A stretch of 64,000 bases of DNA, from NCBI GenBank assembly GCA_051530055.1, contig CM121341.1, positions 18,910,001 through 18,974,000 of the forward strand. Reading direction: 5' to 3'. Position 1 is the stretch's first letter; each line of letters opens with the position of its first letter. The DNA is from Neoechinorhynchus agilis. Taxonomy: Eukaryota > Acanthocephala. The position numbers and the translations under genes are program-made. Shown piece by piece: positions 14,001 through 26,299 of the stretch. The notes below the pieces were generated by a model, which did no database searches, had not been told where the DNA came from, and was given only the letters and a program-made list of their open reading frames with translations.

Positions 14001-17000
14001 AAACGTGAACATAAATTCCTCGCTCTGTTCACGTCCTTGTTCTAAAGCATCTCCAAAATAAGATAATAACTTTCGTTGAATATTGATTTTATACAAACTG
14101 TTTATATTTGACATCAAAAACAAAATTTCGCTCGATAGATGACGGATTGACTGTTCTTCTTTAAAAAACAAAAGATAGAAGATCCAATCATCTGGATTTA
14201 AAGACCGAGATTTAATATCATCAGACTCTTGGTGGTAATTACCGCCTTGTCCGGATTGATTCAATATTCCAACCATTCTTTTAGTGAGCGTTAATATATC
14301 CTTCAAAATAACTAGAAGAGGTGCAAAGTCCGCAGCGGTATTCGATTGTTTATGGTACCTACACATTAATTTTAGTAATCTACATAGTTGTGGAAAGTTC
14401 GTGGTAACAAGTGCTGTTTCGGAGCTGATTTGCTGCAGCAATTGTATAGATTCATTTGCGGCATAAATTGTTTCGAACAACGAATGAGAATTTTGGCGAT
14501 TTAGAAATTGTTCCAACGTGTCCAAGGGTAGTCGAATAATCTTTGAATCACCATGGCTTTTATATTGAACGCATGCAAGCGTCTTCAAGAATGAATTCGC
14601 CAATGCGTCAATCTTATTTATGCGCAAAGTTCTACATCTTTGAATCATTTCATGAACTTTATCAGATATACGTTCAGTAATTGCGGCATCTCTTTGAGCG
14701 TATTCTTGGAAAAATAGCAAACATGCCGATGCCAGATCCGTAGTGCATGAATAACATCCATAATCACCAAATGGTACAAAAAAGTGACGAAATTCATTAT
14801 TAATGTGTTCATAACCCTCCCTTTCTGCCAAATACCTCCACTTGTCCTTCTGGATCGACTCGTTTATAACCGCATTACCGACTGAAATATGGTGAGCATA
14901 GTTCCTAATTTTTATATCGTATACATGCCGAAGTTCATTCGATTTGGCCTCACTAAAAATACCTTTTGAACTACAATATTGCATTTCCTTGAAAAATTGC
15001 GATCGAAAGCGCTTATAAACTACAGCCAAATCGTTTTGGTCATTATTCATTCTGCACGACAGCCACTTAAGCGCAATTCTTGATTTTCCTTTTACAACAA
15101 CCTCAATGCCAGCCGTAGAAATGCCGTCGAAGTCTTGTGATTCCGTAAATAGTTTTAAAAGCTGTTCATCGCCCTTTAACTGCAGTTCTTTGATCGGTGT
15201 AGGAATCAAACTTACAAAACGCAGGTATTTTCGCCTTCTTATGGAATGAGCGAAACTTTGCACTTCGTCGTCTTTTGAGAATATATCGAATGTCCCTAAG
15301 TGCTCAAGTTCGTCTTGATACATGACCGAATAAAGATGAATTTTGTTTGAGTGAACCAAAGCATGTTTTAAAAGTGCTTCTGATGGAATAATATTGATAT
15401 AAATAGATATTACTTCGGTAATGGATTTAAAGTTTTGATCTTGTGGAACCAACACCACTCGCTCGTAATTTCTTGTATCGTAACGTCGCCGATAGTGACA
15501 AGTAAGGATTCGAGTTGGCTGATTAGAGACGTTGCATCGACAGCATCGTCCATCTGAGAAGCAATCAAACGAAGAACTTTGAATATTTACTGCCTTCAAG
15601 AGTAGATTGAATTCATAAGCTTCAGATAATTTCAACATTCTAAGGTGGTTTTCCAAATGACCAAAGATGTCCGTACAGTCAAATGCGAGTCGACCCATCA
15701 GCAAAGAGAATTCAAAAAAATATCTAGGGAGCCCATGTTGTCCTCTTGCATTGACTCCCGTTAAAATCACCTTCCATATTTCACTGTTCGTGAGATTTAT
15801 ACATATTTCTTCACGCTTTGAGTGTCGCCGTATAAGTTCTGTGGCGCATTTAAGCGCATTGAACCGCGTTTCATTTCTACTAGACGTAAGCAACAGTACA
15901 TAGATGAACGTTTTAATCTGCTCAGTCGAGATGAAACTCATATCAAGGTATTCATCGTTATCAAACAATGCATTCAGCAACAGAATAATTTGGTTCGACA
16001 AATGTTCGTATGACATATAGCAAAATGCAAATAATGCTTGTATTTGTTTTTTTCCAAGGAAAGAAAACCACGGAAAATCTTTTTCGCGGTTCCAATATGC
16101 CAATGAATTTGCGAAACGCGATTGTTCGTAAACGCTCATGTATTTCGAACGTAAGATTCCGTGGTTCCAAGAAATCATCTCACATAATAACTCCTCTATA
16201 TGTGGAGTGTCAGATTTGTAGGTTAGAGTAATTAAAAAGGGTGATACATCCATGAAACAATTCGCGATACGATTATCAATATGGACGCGAATAAGCTTGA
16301 AAAGTTCATAAATTTTCACAGAGTAATATTCTTGCTGAATGGAACAGATCCCGAAGAGCAGAATCAGTTGTTTTGGATCTATAATTACTTTTTGAAATGA
16401 TTGATTGTACTCAATAATTGTTTTCAAGACTTCTAGAATTATACTGATTTGTTTCTGATATTCACATGGAATTATTGAGTCAAAGAAACGACCAAAGTTA
16501 TTTGAACACTTTTTCGATTGGTCACGATATAACATGAAGATTTGATCTAACAAACATTGCATCCGGTCACTAGAATTCAACGACTCAATCACAAATCTCT
16601 TGACATCTTCATTGACATAACGAGATCTTATAATGCGATAGAGAAGACAGGTCGAGTACACCCCATCGATTTTCGGTGAGTTCTTTGCACTTATGCATCT
16701 ATCTATCAACTCGATACAAGCAAGTTCAGCCTTGTGCTCACATTCAACTCTAATAGTTTCAAAAATCGACGCATAAACTGTTAGAAGCATAGGAAATATT
16801 CGATCTGATTCAATATCATAAGAATTGATGGTATCAGTCATTTTAACGCACATTTCAACCAACCTTTGAGAGATATCTGTGTGAGGAATTCGACTGATTC
16901 GAAATTGCTGCGACGAAAAATTCTCTCTTCCGCCTATTTCATAACTAGCTAAGATTGGTTCTGTTACTTTAGAAATATGAAATTCCAAAAAATTACATGT

Positions 17001-20000
17001 TCGATGGATATGTTCAGTGTCTATTCGAAAATCTGCGGTACCGTCACCAATATTGATTCTCATTTTTTCATCCATTGTTGCAACTTCCTGTCTGAAATCG
17101 CTCTTTTCAAGAGAATCAATGAAAACATAGTCCTCGGCTGGGCTTAGTCGTTGAGTGGTTGCTTTTTCATCTAGCGGACCAATGGTTATTTCTTCGAACG
17201 TAAGGTTCATATATGAAAGCAATATTGCAGTGGTAAACCATGCGCAGTCTGAATCAGGTGCATTAATTACGAGCTCATTTAGTATAAATTCAATCGCATT
17301 ATTGGAAAATGTGATTAAATTGTAAATGAAAAGTTGAAGAAAATCGAATTTTTTATAGCAGTTACCAGCGACTATAATCGGTTTGAGATAACCGGTTAAT
17401 GAAGTACGTATATGTTTGCGATTAGCAAATATATATTCAGCGAACACATCATTTTGATTGTAACATGATGCATCAAAGAGGAGTTGAAAAAGATTCGTTC
17501 TAACCAAGTCCAAATAGCTTATTGTGCATTTTAAGGACAAAAATACGCATCGAAGCAATTTAGAATTTTTCAGCATAGCCTCGTTATCCAGTTTCAATTC
17601 AGCAATTGTGCCATCAATCCACTGTGAAACCCTAGAATCTTCTCTTGTCTTTTCGCAATTTTCTAGTAATAAATTAATTGCTTGCCCTTGGAATTCGGAG
17701 AAGCATTCATGCCGTGTTGTTCTTCTAAAGTCAAACAGTGCTTTTCGAGAACCATTACGAACTGATAGAACGTCTGAATCGGGGTTCATAAACCCATAAA
17801 TCTTGAGACTTTTAAGTTGATTATGTATTGAGGGTACGCAGTCGGCTACTATAGTAAATTCAAGCAGATTTGACTTTGTAAACCGATGCGAAATGGCACA
17901 GGTTGAATTGAACACAAACACATTACTGTCGTATAGAATATTTAGACTATTAAAAACTCCTTCAAATTCAACATCTAATGATTGAATCGAAAATTGGTTC
18001 GATTTATTTACAGTGATCACAATATCCAATCTATTGATTTCGCTACAGAATTGTATTGGCAGTTTACTGCACATTCTGTGTTTGATGGTTGAATCCGAAA
18101 ACACACTTTTTAACTGTTTGAAATCATAGATGAACACATCGGGATTGGTTGTTAAATCAAAGAATTCTGACTTTGTGGATGTCCATTTTACCTTATTTCC
18201 ATTTTTAATTACATTAAAATCGAACGTACCATCTGATCGCGGCATCGACCGAGAAATCAGCATTGTTCTCGGAGGAGAAGCAATATTGTCGTTAAGAAAA
18301 GACACGAGCTTTGCATTTGGATTCGAAAAATCGTATGAACAGTTTCCACGGTGGTCACAAAAAATGTATCCCAGCTGTGCTCCGTGAAGCAAAGAAACGG
18401 TAAACAATCCCGGTACGAAATAATCCCTTTTCACGTCAATCGGCAAATCGAAGTCAGTAAATATTTCATCAAGTCGAATAGTTTGAATACGTATTATGCT
18501 TTGAAGATATACCTTGTCTCCTTGGATAATAAATATTACTTTACATACTATAATACACGGTTCGTTCGCAGAATAACACATTATGTTCAAGTACGGACAA
18601 TAATCAACGATGAATTTAAATCCTGGATAATTCTTCGCGTGAACGCTAGACCAAATGGCGCTGTCGGATAATTCTAACAAATCACCATCCTCATCAAAAA
18701 GGCCATAGCAAATCTTTGACTTACATCTCGCGTTTTTTTCCCCTCTGCAATAAATATCGTTTTCGAACGTTTTTCACAATCGTTAGAACATTCCAAATTC
18801 TCAACCCTGAAGATCCTCACGTTAGGAGTGGGCGGAAGCAAAAATTTTATATCGTGTAAGAGTTTCACGTGGGCGTCTTTTTTATCCATTATGTCCTTCA
18901 TAAAAATGTATCCTGATTTTTCATCATCATTCAAGTAACTGTTCCGATGTGTATCATCGTGCGTATTAAACCGAAGAATAAAGCATGAAACACAGGTTTA
19001 TCGCAATAGTTGCTGTTTTAATTATCGATCATAATTGACTTCTTCGCTGAAAAATTCTTATTTCCACTCGGGGATCTTATACTTTTGTGAACCAGCGATT
19101 GAGCGGTAAGCTAAACTAATTATTTTAAGCAACCCTCAACAAATATCTAATTTTCGACATAAGAAACGCATTGAATAAATTTCTTTTTTTTACAGTTTTG
19201 GCTTTAAGGACATGTCTTTCATGAGAAAAAATTCCCAGTTGGATGATACACATAGAAAAAAGTAAGGAATAGTATAGAACATGCCATACACTGAAGTTGA
19301 ATTTGGCATCCAATCAATAACATCAATGTGATTTAAACCACTTAGCAAATTGAAGTATCTTAGAGGCTTATCAATATCATCCGCAATTTGACCAATGAAA
19401 CACATTCTATCTAACGCGAGCAAAAAAAGGCCTTCATGGTAGTGATTTGTGATTAGTGAGGTGACTGTGAATGGCAGAAACAGTGGCGTGCCCATTAAAG
19501 TACATTCGTCTGATTCCAAAAAAGACATCTTTAGCCTATAAAACCGAAGTACACTCATCTTTTGAGCTACATCAACACTCAACATAAACACCGGCTTTCC
19601 TTCTCGTCGAACGATATCATACAAATGACGCTCCACCTTAATCTCACTTTTATCAGAAAGCTTGATCTCATAGTCAAGATGGTGTGGAACGGATTTTTGA
19701 ATGAGTTCGCCATCCAAGATCAAGTCCAGTTTACTGTGAAGCAAGGAGATTAAAGCACTTTTAATTTTTACCGATCTAAGAGGAATCAGGGACGTGTTCG
19801 TCGTATTATCACATTCAGCAAATATACTGTTAAGTAAAGAGAATATGTTTCGAAACTGCTTAGTATTATCGATCGGTCGGCGGGAAACGTCAATCGCCAA
19901 ATCTATAAGAACTTCAAAGAAGTCAGCACGTTCATATTCTAAGGAAATTCTTATTAAATTCATGATAAGATCTATGTATTCTGCTTTTGGCTTGAGATTT

Positions 20001-22741
20001 TTGCAGTAAACATTTACCACTGCATCAATATTATGAGTCTTTTTTCCATTTAACAGTGAAACGTATAAATCAATGAAATTATCAGTAAGTTTGAGTGTTA
20101 ACGATGGATTGTTCAATATTTCTTCAGCCGTCGATAAACACCAATCAATCATATATTGTGGATTTGTTTTCGTACCATTAAACCTGCATAAATTGGCAAG
20201 GATTGCAAAATATTTGATGGAATATTTTTTCAAAATATTGTCGATTTCAACATCGTTGAAATATCGTTCGCTATTTGAATCTCTTGTCAAAATCCCAATG
20301 CAATCAATCACTTCAGAATTATCCCACAATGACGGATTTTCGACCCACTGTTTGACAAAACGTTGTTTGAATTCATCGCATATCTGACACGAAGAGCACT
20401 CGTGGTTGCCATGAATAATTGAAAATTTATTATCAGTATCAATGAAGAAATCTGGATGAAATTCGAGGTCCAGCATCAATTGCTTAAAGGGCGTCCCCAT
20501 CTGATCATTATCAATATGCTGAACTGCGTAGTAGCAAATATCCCTAGCAATATGTATCCAAATCGTCTCTAGGTCCGAAGAGCAATGATTTTCTATCAAT
20601 GAACCCAACGAAAAATTCTTAATAGGCACAAATAACGGCACTAGTATTGGGTCTTCGGTCTCTTCGTTCCAGACACGGTTGAGGGATACAAGACTTTTGT
20701 CAACGTACGCAGGAACTTTTATTCTGTATGGACATTGTTGCTTCAATTCGGTTACGAGGTTCTTTAGAAGATCAGCAATCCAAGAAATAGATGAGTTGAA
20801 ATTACCGTCTTTTAGCAGAAATATTAAATGAACAAGGAGAAGATAAGATCGCGATCTCGCATTCTGCTTAAATTGTTGAACATCGAAGGAGTGGCAATTT
20901 TTCATCATTAAATGAGCGAAATAAGACAACTCAGTCATTTCGACGTTTTCGATTATGGACATTCGGAGCTCATGAAAATACATTAAAAAGAGTACAATAA
21001 AAATTCTTTGTTCTTTTTGTGTTTCTGGATCATCCAATATGTTCGTATAATTTTCATTAGATATTTGCATTAAATACGATTGCGTTTCGATTTCACTCCC
21101 GAATACCAGTATTGCGTTCTTGTCGAGTTTCATATCTGTTATACCTGTAGCCAAATCAGTTAATATTGGACGCTTAAACGATTTGCATATTGCGATAAAC
21201 ACCAGCTCCAAGCAGCAACCTGCTTTAATTCTTCCTTGAGCTAATTTTTGTAATAACTGTTTTGTCATTTCAATTCTAGTTTTATTCGCTTCACAACTGG
21301 CGAACACATCCAATGCGAACCGGCACAAATTACTGGATGGATTGTTCGTTCTCAAAAATCTAAGCCAGGCATTGGTTCGTTGTTTGTCCGTTCCTCTAAG
21401 TGAAGTCAGACGAGCGCGAATTAACTCTAGAGCCAGATCGCTAATAGTCGCAGTGAAAGGTTGATCGAGATTCGTGTCTGACAATGCCATGTCAAAGTTA
21501 TTTGAGATTTGATCGAATACATCGTTACGGACTGATTTGCCAATGCTTCTCACGAGTCCTATAAGACTTTCATCTAAAATTCCATTTTCCCTCATCAAAG
21601 ATTCTAAGGCAATGAAATAATAGAAGTCGTTATTAACACATTCTGGACATATTTCCATTGTTAAGCAATCAACCAGATTCTTCAATTGGTTAGTTTGACG
21701 TTTGTAGTCGACTTGGACTACAAATCTTAATAGATTTACGATACTTTTAAATCTGCAGGGATTACGTCCACAATCGGCTGAAATTGGGGGGTTGATCGTG
21801 GATACCAACTTCACTAATGAATTTATCACGGATTGTACGATTTCAGGAATTTCGTCTCCCACTGAGGGATATGTAATATCCGCGAACATGTAAATCACAA
21901 CAATATCAGAAATGCTTTTGTGAATTGGGCTTAATTCTGCAATTTCCATTAAACAATCGCAAAATTCTGCATCGTGAGAATCATCTTCACGTCTTGGGGT
22001 ATTGCTAGTCAAAGCTTCCAAATATGAACCGATGATAGATGACATTCGATTGGCAACTTTTACTAATTTATTAAAAGGAATACTCAAGGCATCATCAAAT
22101 AAAAATAAGAATAGGGTGCATTTCAGTTGAAATAGTGAAGTTGAAGATCTTGGAGAAGATGCGATATTGTTCATTATACAATCTATGATTGACTTAAGAC
22201 CACTGGTTGACGTTAGAAAAAAATCTCTCATAGATTTAAAGAAGCAATCGGCACCATTTATATTTTCAACGCATATTTGTCCAGGAATATCTAATAATGA
22301 TACATGAAACCTCTCATCGATTGTATCGATCGACTTTGCTACCGCTACATGATTGGTAAATTGAAGTCGCCGTATACAGTCATGATATCGATTTCCCATA
22401 ACAAGGCATTCAAGGGCCACCAAAGCGTCATTAGAATTTTTTCTTGTCACGAATTTACACAAACAGCGTACGAGTAGGTGGTATGCATTCATTGAGGTAA
22501 GTGGACATCCATATTTTTGTACGAGGTTTGAGGCGTAAATTGCGAGCAAAATTGAAAGGGATTGCTGTGCTTGACTCGGGTCATCGTGTTTACCAAGCTC
22601 GCAGTTCACTACCGTTGAAATCTGAAGAAGTCTTTCCAATATCGATTCCGCCGTATATTCTTTATCATCTGCGTTATCGAGCATGGCCTCGCAGCGGTCA
22701 ATCAGTGATCCCAATCGAAATCCGTCATGAACGAGTTCCAT
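11061..22741 (-). CDS. UBR4: UBR4-type giant E3 ubiquitin ligase
   Basis: One gene of about 3,800 codons in at least three coding blocks: 22741 to about 19190, about 18945 to 18740, and about 18740 to 11061. UBR4 (Drosophila pushover) is a huge cytoplasmic E3 acting in N-degron and protein quality control. Evidence: the hemi-RING/UZI region near the C-terminus (CxxC in CIVCKSGYDDPETGLLGL, then VHFTCCEMF); a beta-propeller segment (FLPFTVTSLI, then KFLLPPTPNVRIF); a Cys cluster FSDGRCCRCNVSN with DTRNYERVVLV; and NELRHVYDIKIRNYAHH, all in human UBR4 order. The human protein is about 5,180 residues, so this one is short at the N-terminus. I find no UBR box where it should lie. The first intron (about 19188 to 18946) has a GTAAAA donor and an ACAG acceptor. 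The second block break is a seven-A run, where one extra base would give a continuous frame. The start follows TTTTTTGTAG directly. Confidence 0.88.
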
Positions 22742-22752
22742 CTACAAAAAAG
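22742..22752 (-). promoter_or_regulatory. Acceptor abutting the UBR4 start codon
   Basis: On the minus strand, CCTTTTTTGTAG directly precedes the ATG at 22741. It is either a spliced-leader site or the end of an intron from an undetected upstream exon. The latter would help explain the short N-terminus. Confidence 0.45.
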
Positions 22753-22754
22753 GT

Positions 22755-23400
22755 TTTTTAGAATAGATGCAAGCAAACCTAAAACGGAAATCAAATTTAA
22801 CAATGGGAATTTCGGTGGCGCTGTTTAAAACCCGATTTGTTCCCGTTATGCAACGCTAAGTAATCCATCTGAGTAGAAAAGGCATTTTTAGGCTTAGTAA
22901 TGATTCCTGAATGCAAAGGACATATTTTTTAAACATTTTAATAAAGTTAGAGTACGCGGGCAGATATACAGTCCCCGGGAACAGCGATCCTGCGAACGCT
23001 AGGCGGTGATCACCATAACTCCAACTGTCATCGAGGAGGATTTTCTCTTGATGATTTTACAACTTGCATTCATCTGCAACATTAAAAAAGTCAACCAATT
23101 TAATAGGCTTTTGTGAAATACTCCAACAACCTATTTATATCTGTCTTAGTGAGAGTAATCCAATTTTCAATACTAAGGTATTTTGAACATTTTGCAACGA
23201 AGATGGAAAAATTTCAATCGATACAAAATCAGCCACTTCTGGCGTACGACACTTTCTATCGAATTATAATAATTGATTTATTTGATAATTTTCGGTCTTC
23301 GCGTAGGCCTTCTTCAGTCCATTATTTGCAGATTTTTTAATCAAATCAAATATTATTACAACCTTCTATCGACTTAATGAATTAACAAAAAGAACACTAC
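22755..23400. other. Non-coding stretch with two repeat scraps
   Basis: Contains copy 2 of the GC-rich repeat (about 22953-23012). Near 23290-23340 there is a scrap resembling the fold-back element at 35400 (ATTTTCGGTCTTCGC followed by GGCCTTCTTCAGTC). No gene seen. Confidence 0.4.
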
Positions 23401-23639
23401 AACCGAACATACGACCACCCAAAATTCTGCCGCATTCTACATAAAGCTAATGAACAACCGATTCTTCTGGGTTCGAAGCGTCACCAAACTCTCCCTCCAG
23501 CATTTCTCTCTTGACTGGAAACTGCAAAAAAGATGCAGAATGCGATGATACGTAGATGAGATTTGTCGCCACCGGAGTTGGAATGGCCTTCGTAAACGGG
23601 ACAACAAAAAGCTCCAGAGAATGGCAGGGGCCTTACGAT

Positions 23640-24240
23640 TTTCTTAAAGACCGACTCAAAGACGACTAGTGACGAGATCGTCGAAGGAGTTCGGAGCTTT
23701 GATGAACGTTGTTGCGATCAGCACCGTGAGCACCCTGCTCCATAGAAAAACATTGAAGGTCCCAATTAGGCTAGGTGTCCCGCACAAATGCGGGTGTGGC
23801 TCCAATATCGATGAGTCGGGCGACATGGTCTCGCGTGCAAACGGTCGAGTTGGCACTTCACGAGACACATTGAGCTCAATATTATCATCAGCGTTGTGTT
23901 GAACTCCGTCCAAGCCCCTAAGATCCTTGAGCCTGGGCAAACATTCTGCTCACATGGCGAGCGACCGGATGGAATGACAATTTTTCTTCTTCGATAGGGA
24001 AAATGCCTAGTTTGCGACGCCAAGTGCGATGATTCGCTGTGCGTCCTCTGTGCCCTAAGGTGAAGCTTCCGCGGTGGAAAAGTGGCAAAATACGTCGAAT
24101 GGGAATATGACCACGATTTCGTACCATTCGTGAGGCTCCGGGAAGTCCGCCCTTAAACTATGCGGAGAATTGGGCCAATTTTATGAGGGAAGCGACCGGC
24201 GACCATAGAGGATAAACATGGTTGCCGTCCAGCGAGGGTA
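23640..24240 (+). mobile_element. LINE relic, C-terminal module of a reverse transcriptase
   Basis: Plus-strand frames carry a module that ends a widespread group of non-LTR reverse transcriptases: GVPHKCGCGSNIDESG, then GRVGTSRDTLSS, then GERPDGMTIF and CLVCDAKCDDS. These match the family pattern CxCG..vD..G, GR..RH..L, RPDG and WD.T. The frame changes several times, so this is an old fragment. The reverse transcriptase relic at 48260-49625 is of the same general type. Confidence 0.6.
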
Positions 24241-24244
24241 CACC

Positions 24245-25060
24245 GCCATGGGTACGACCTCTTAGATATAGAAAATCAATATCTATCAATTTAGATCTTT
24301 AATAACGATTCCACTTTATTGTTTTCATGTGATCGGTAAATGCCAAGTCGAACCTTGTCAAACGTTCAATTTTAAACGCTATTGTGTGCGCACCATTATA
24401 CAAATTAGCTAAAACGATTTTTCGCATTTTAGTCGTGAGGCTTTTGCGATTTAGACACACTTTATTGGCAAAGAATGAGATCATAATGTGAAACGGGAAA
24501 ATTTCGATTTACATTTGTATTCTGAGCAAAATATAATATAGAGGAGTAGTGCACTTACAATCAGTTCAGCCACATCGATAAAATATAAATTTAATCGATT
24601 TGAGTATCCATTATAGACAACGACTAAGTGTATCCCTCGCTCCTTGATGCTACTGTCTAATTAGTCCCTCTTTATGATATTTCGATTTTGATATATTTAT
24701 GGTGCCGATGAATGCAAAAGTGATTAAAAAACAAAAATTTCTCTTAGTTCACAAAATGCCTTTAATTGCGATTAGTTGCTTAACTTAAATGTCTTTCCTG
24801 GAAATTCCATTTTATTATCTTTTAGGGCGAGAGAATGCTTACGAACGAGTTTTAAAACTAGAAATCGAGCAATTCGGTTTTTGGTATCATAGTTAATGAT
24901 CTGCCATTTTTATATTTATTCCCAACCTCATTGATAGTCTTGATATGAATTGACCACAAAATCTGGGCCTCGATTTATTTTTTGGCTAAAATACGGATTT
25001 TGTCAGTAGCTTAGTTCCTAATACGGGATTCAATAGAAGTTATGCCAAACATGTAACGGC
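24245..25060. other. AT-rich gene-free stretch
   Basis: No gene or RNA seen. Because an LTR-type leader follows at 25061, part of this stretch may be an old LTR, but no partner LTR was found in the window. Confidence 0.3.
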
Positions 25061-25560
25061 ACCTCCGACGAGACCGGCCTGATATTAATAATTATAATAA
25101 TAATATAAATACTTCGTCCGTACAACGTGACGCCGCCAAATTGGTGACCCCGACGAGACTGGCCTGGTCAGCGTCCTGACCAGGCCCATCAACAACATCG
25201 AGGCCTTGCTCCTCCATTACCACAACGAGACCGGCCTGGTCAGCGTCCTGATCAGGCCCAGCTGCCAGCGACACGCCGTCATCACACCGAGGTTCAACTC
25301 GGTTGCTCGACATCAGGCCCAGCGCAGCGTCGTGACACGCGGACCTCCTTGCTCAACCCAACGAGCCAAGCAGCGTTCGCCAATGTCACCGATGCCTCAG
25401 CACTGGCAGTCGGCGCAGCCCACAAACAACGGACCAAAGACGGCACCTGGTAGTTCGATCCTCCCCGACGAGACCGGCCTGGTCAGCGTCCTGACCAGGC
25501 CCAGCTGCTAGCAACACGCCGTCATCACACCGAGGTTCAACTCGAAAGACCGGCACGTTT
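25061..25560 (+). mobile_element. LTR-retrotransposon leader fossil with GC-rich hairpins
   Basis: TTGGTGACCCCGACGAG (25141-25157) looks like the tRNA primer-binding region found just inside the 5' LTR of many Ty3/gypsy-like elements. It is followed by GC-rich repeated units, each with a hairpin made of arms GGCCTGGTCAG and CTGACCAGGCC around CGTC, at 25161-25186, 25233-25258 and 25476-25501. A longer unit recurs at about 25224-25302 and 25467-25545. Only the leader/gag-side part is present. Broken, age uncertain. Confidence 0.45.
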
Positions 25561-25933
25561 CCAGGACGGAACGGATTAGTGCGGCGACACTGGAGGGGAG
25601 GTGTGGCGGCGACTTCCACGTGAATTACGGGCAGCCGGAAGAACCTTTGATTGTTCAATCAAAGATAGCAAGTTTTCCGCTGGTCAAAAGTACGGTGAAG
25701 GCGGTGCTTAAACTGTAATAATGCAAAATTATTGTCTCAAATCTCGTAGCAGTTTGAATTTTGAACCAAAAAACGCATTAACTTACACAATGGTTACTTC
25801 GCAATTTTTCTTTCAAAAATGGAAATTCTATTTCCACAATTAGTCAGAGCAGGTCTAGAAACACGGATTTCAAGCATGTGGAAAAAATTGTTAACATAAC
25901 TCATAGCAATGATTCATGAACTTGAACACGTAC

Positions 25934-25940
25934 TATATAA
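25934..25940 (+). promoter_or_regulatory. TATA box of the Tyr/Pro-rich small gene
   Basis: TATATAA lies about 45 bp before the ATG at 25985. The spacing suits a short 5' leader. Confidence 0.45.
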
Positions 25941-25984
25941 GCTCTAAAACTCGTTTGCATTGTCACACGATACGAACCTGCGAA

Positions 25985-26242
25985 ATGAATTATTACCCTT
26001 ATTATCAGCCATATTTGCCCAGGTATGGATATGGTCATCCAAGTGCATCCACAAATCAGCCTCCGGAACCAATCGATCCAGGATTCAGCATGCCTCATCA
26101 GCCGACGATGGGCTCAATGATGCAAGGAAGTGCTTATCCTAATTTTGGAGGACAGCACCCAGTCATGGATTTGTCCATGAAACCAGGAATGCACGGAAAT
26201 TTTCCTATTCCGGACAATAGACACGGAAGTTCGTGGTGGTAG
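25985..26242 (+). CDS. Small Tyr/Pro/Gly/Met-rich protein, function unknown
   Basis: An 85-residue open frame starting MNYYPYYQPYLPRYGYGH and ending GSSWW. It is low-complexity and rich in Tyr, Pro, Gly, Met and His. It has no signal peptide or membrane helix from this start. A TATA box sits about 45 bp upstream and AATAAA about 40 bp after the stop (near 26284), so the unit looks like a complete, tiny intronless gene. The frame stays open further upstream (to 25916), but that part is not of the same composition. No family recognised. Such composition occurs in prion-like and shell or matrix peptides, but I assign no role. Confidence 0.5.
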   Translation: MNYYPYYQPYLPRYGYGHPSASTNQPPEPIDPGFSMPHQPTMGSMMQGSAYPNFGGQHPVMDLSMKPGMHGNFPIPDNRHGSSWW

Positions 26243-26299
26243 AGGAATACAAATTGTTTAGCCCAAATGTGTAAACAAGGAATTCAATAAAAAAGATTC

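Noticed and set aside
11061-18680. Prokaryotic or viral origin, suggested by a 7.6-kb intronless frame
   Set aside because: The frame is plainly UBR4, and neighbouring genes have eukaryotic introns and families.
18674-18934. Separate small gene of 86 codons
   Set aside because: It continues UBR4 homology (FLLPPTPNVRIF) between the two giant blocks, so it is an exon of that gene.
25092-25658. Bacterial or horizontally acquired GC-rich genes
   Set aside because: The GC-rich frames overlap on both strands and consist of repeated hairpin units next to an LTR-type leader. No bacterial family is seen.
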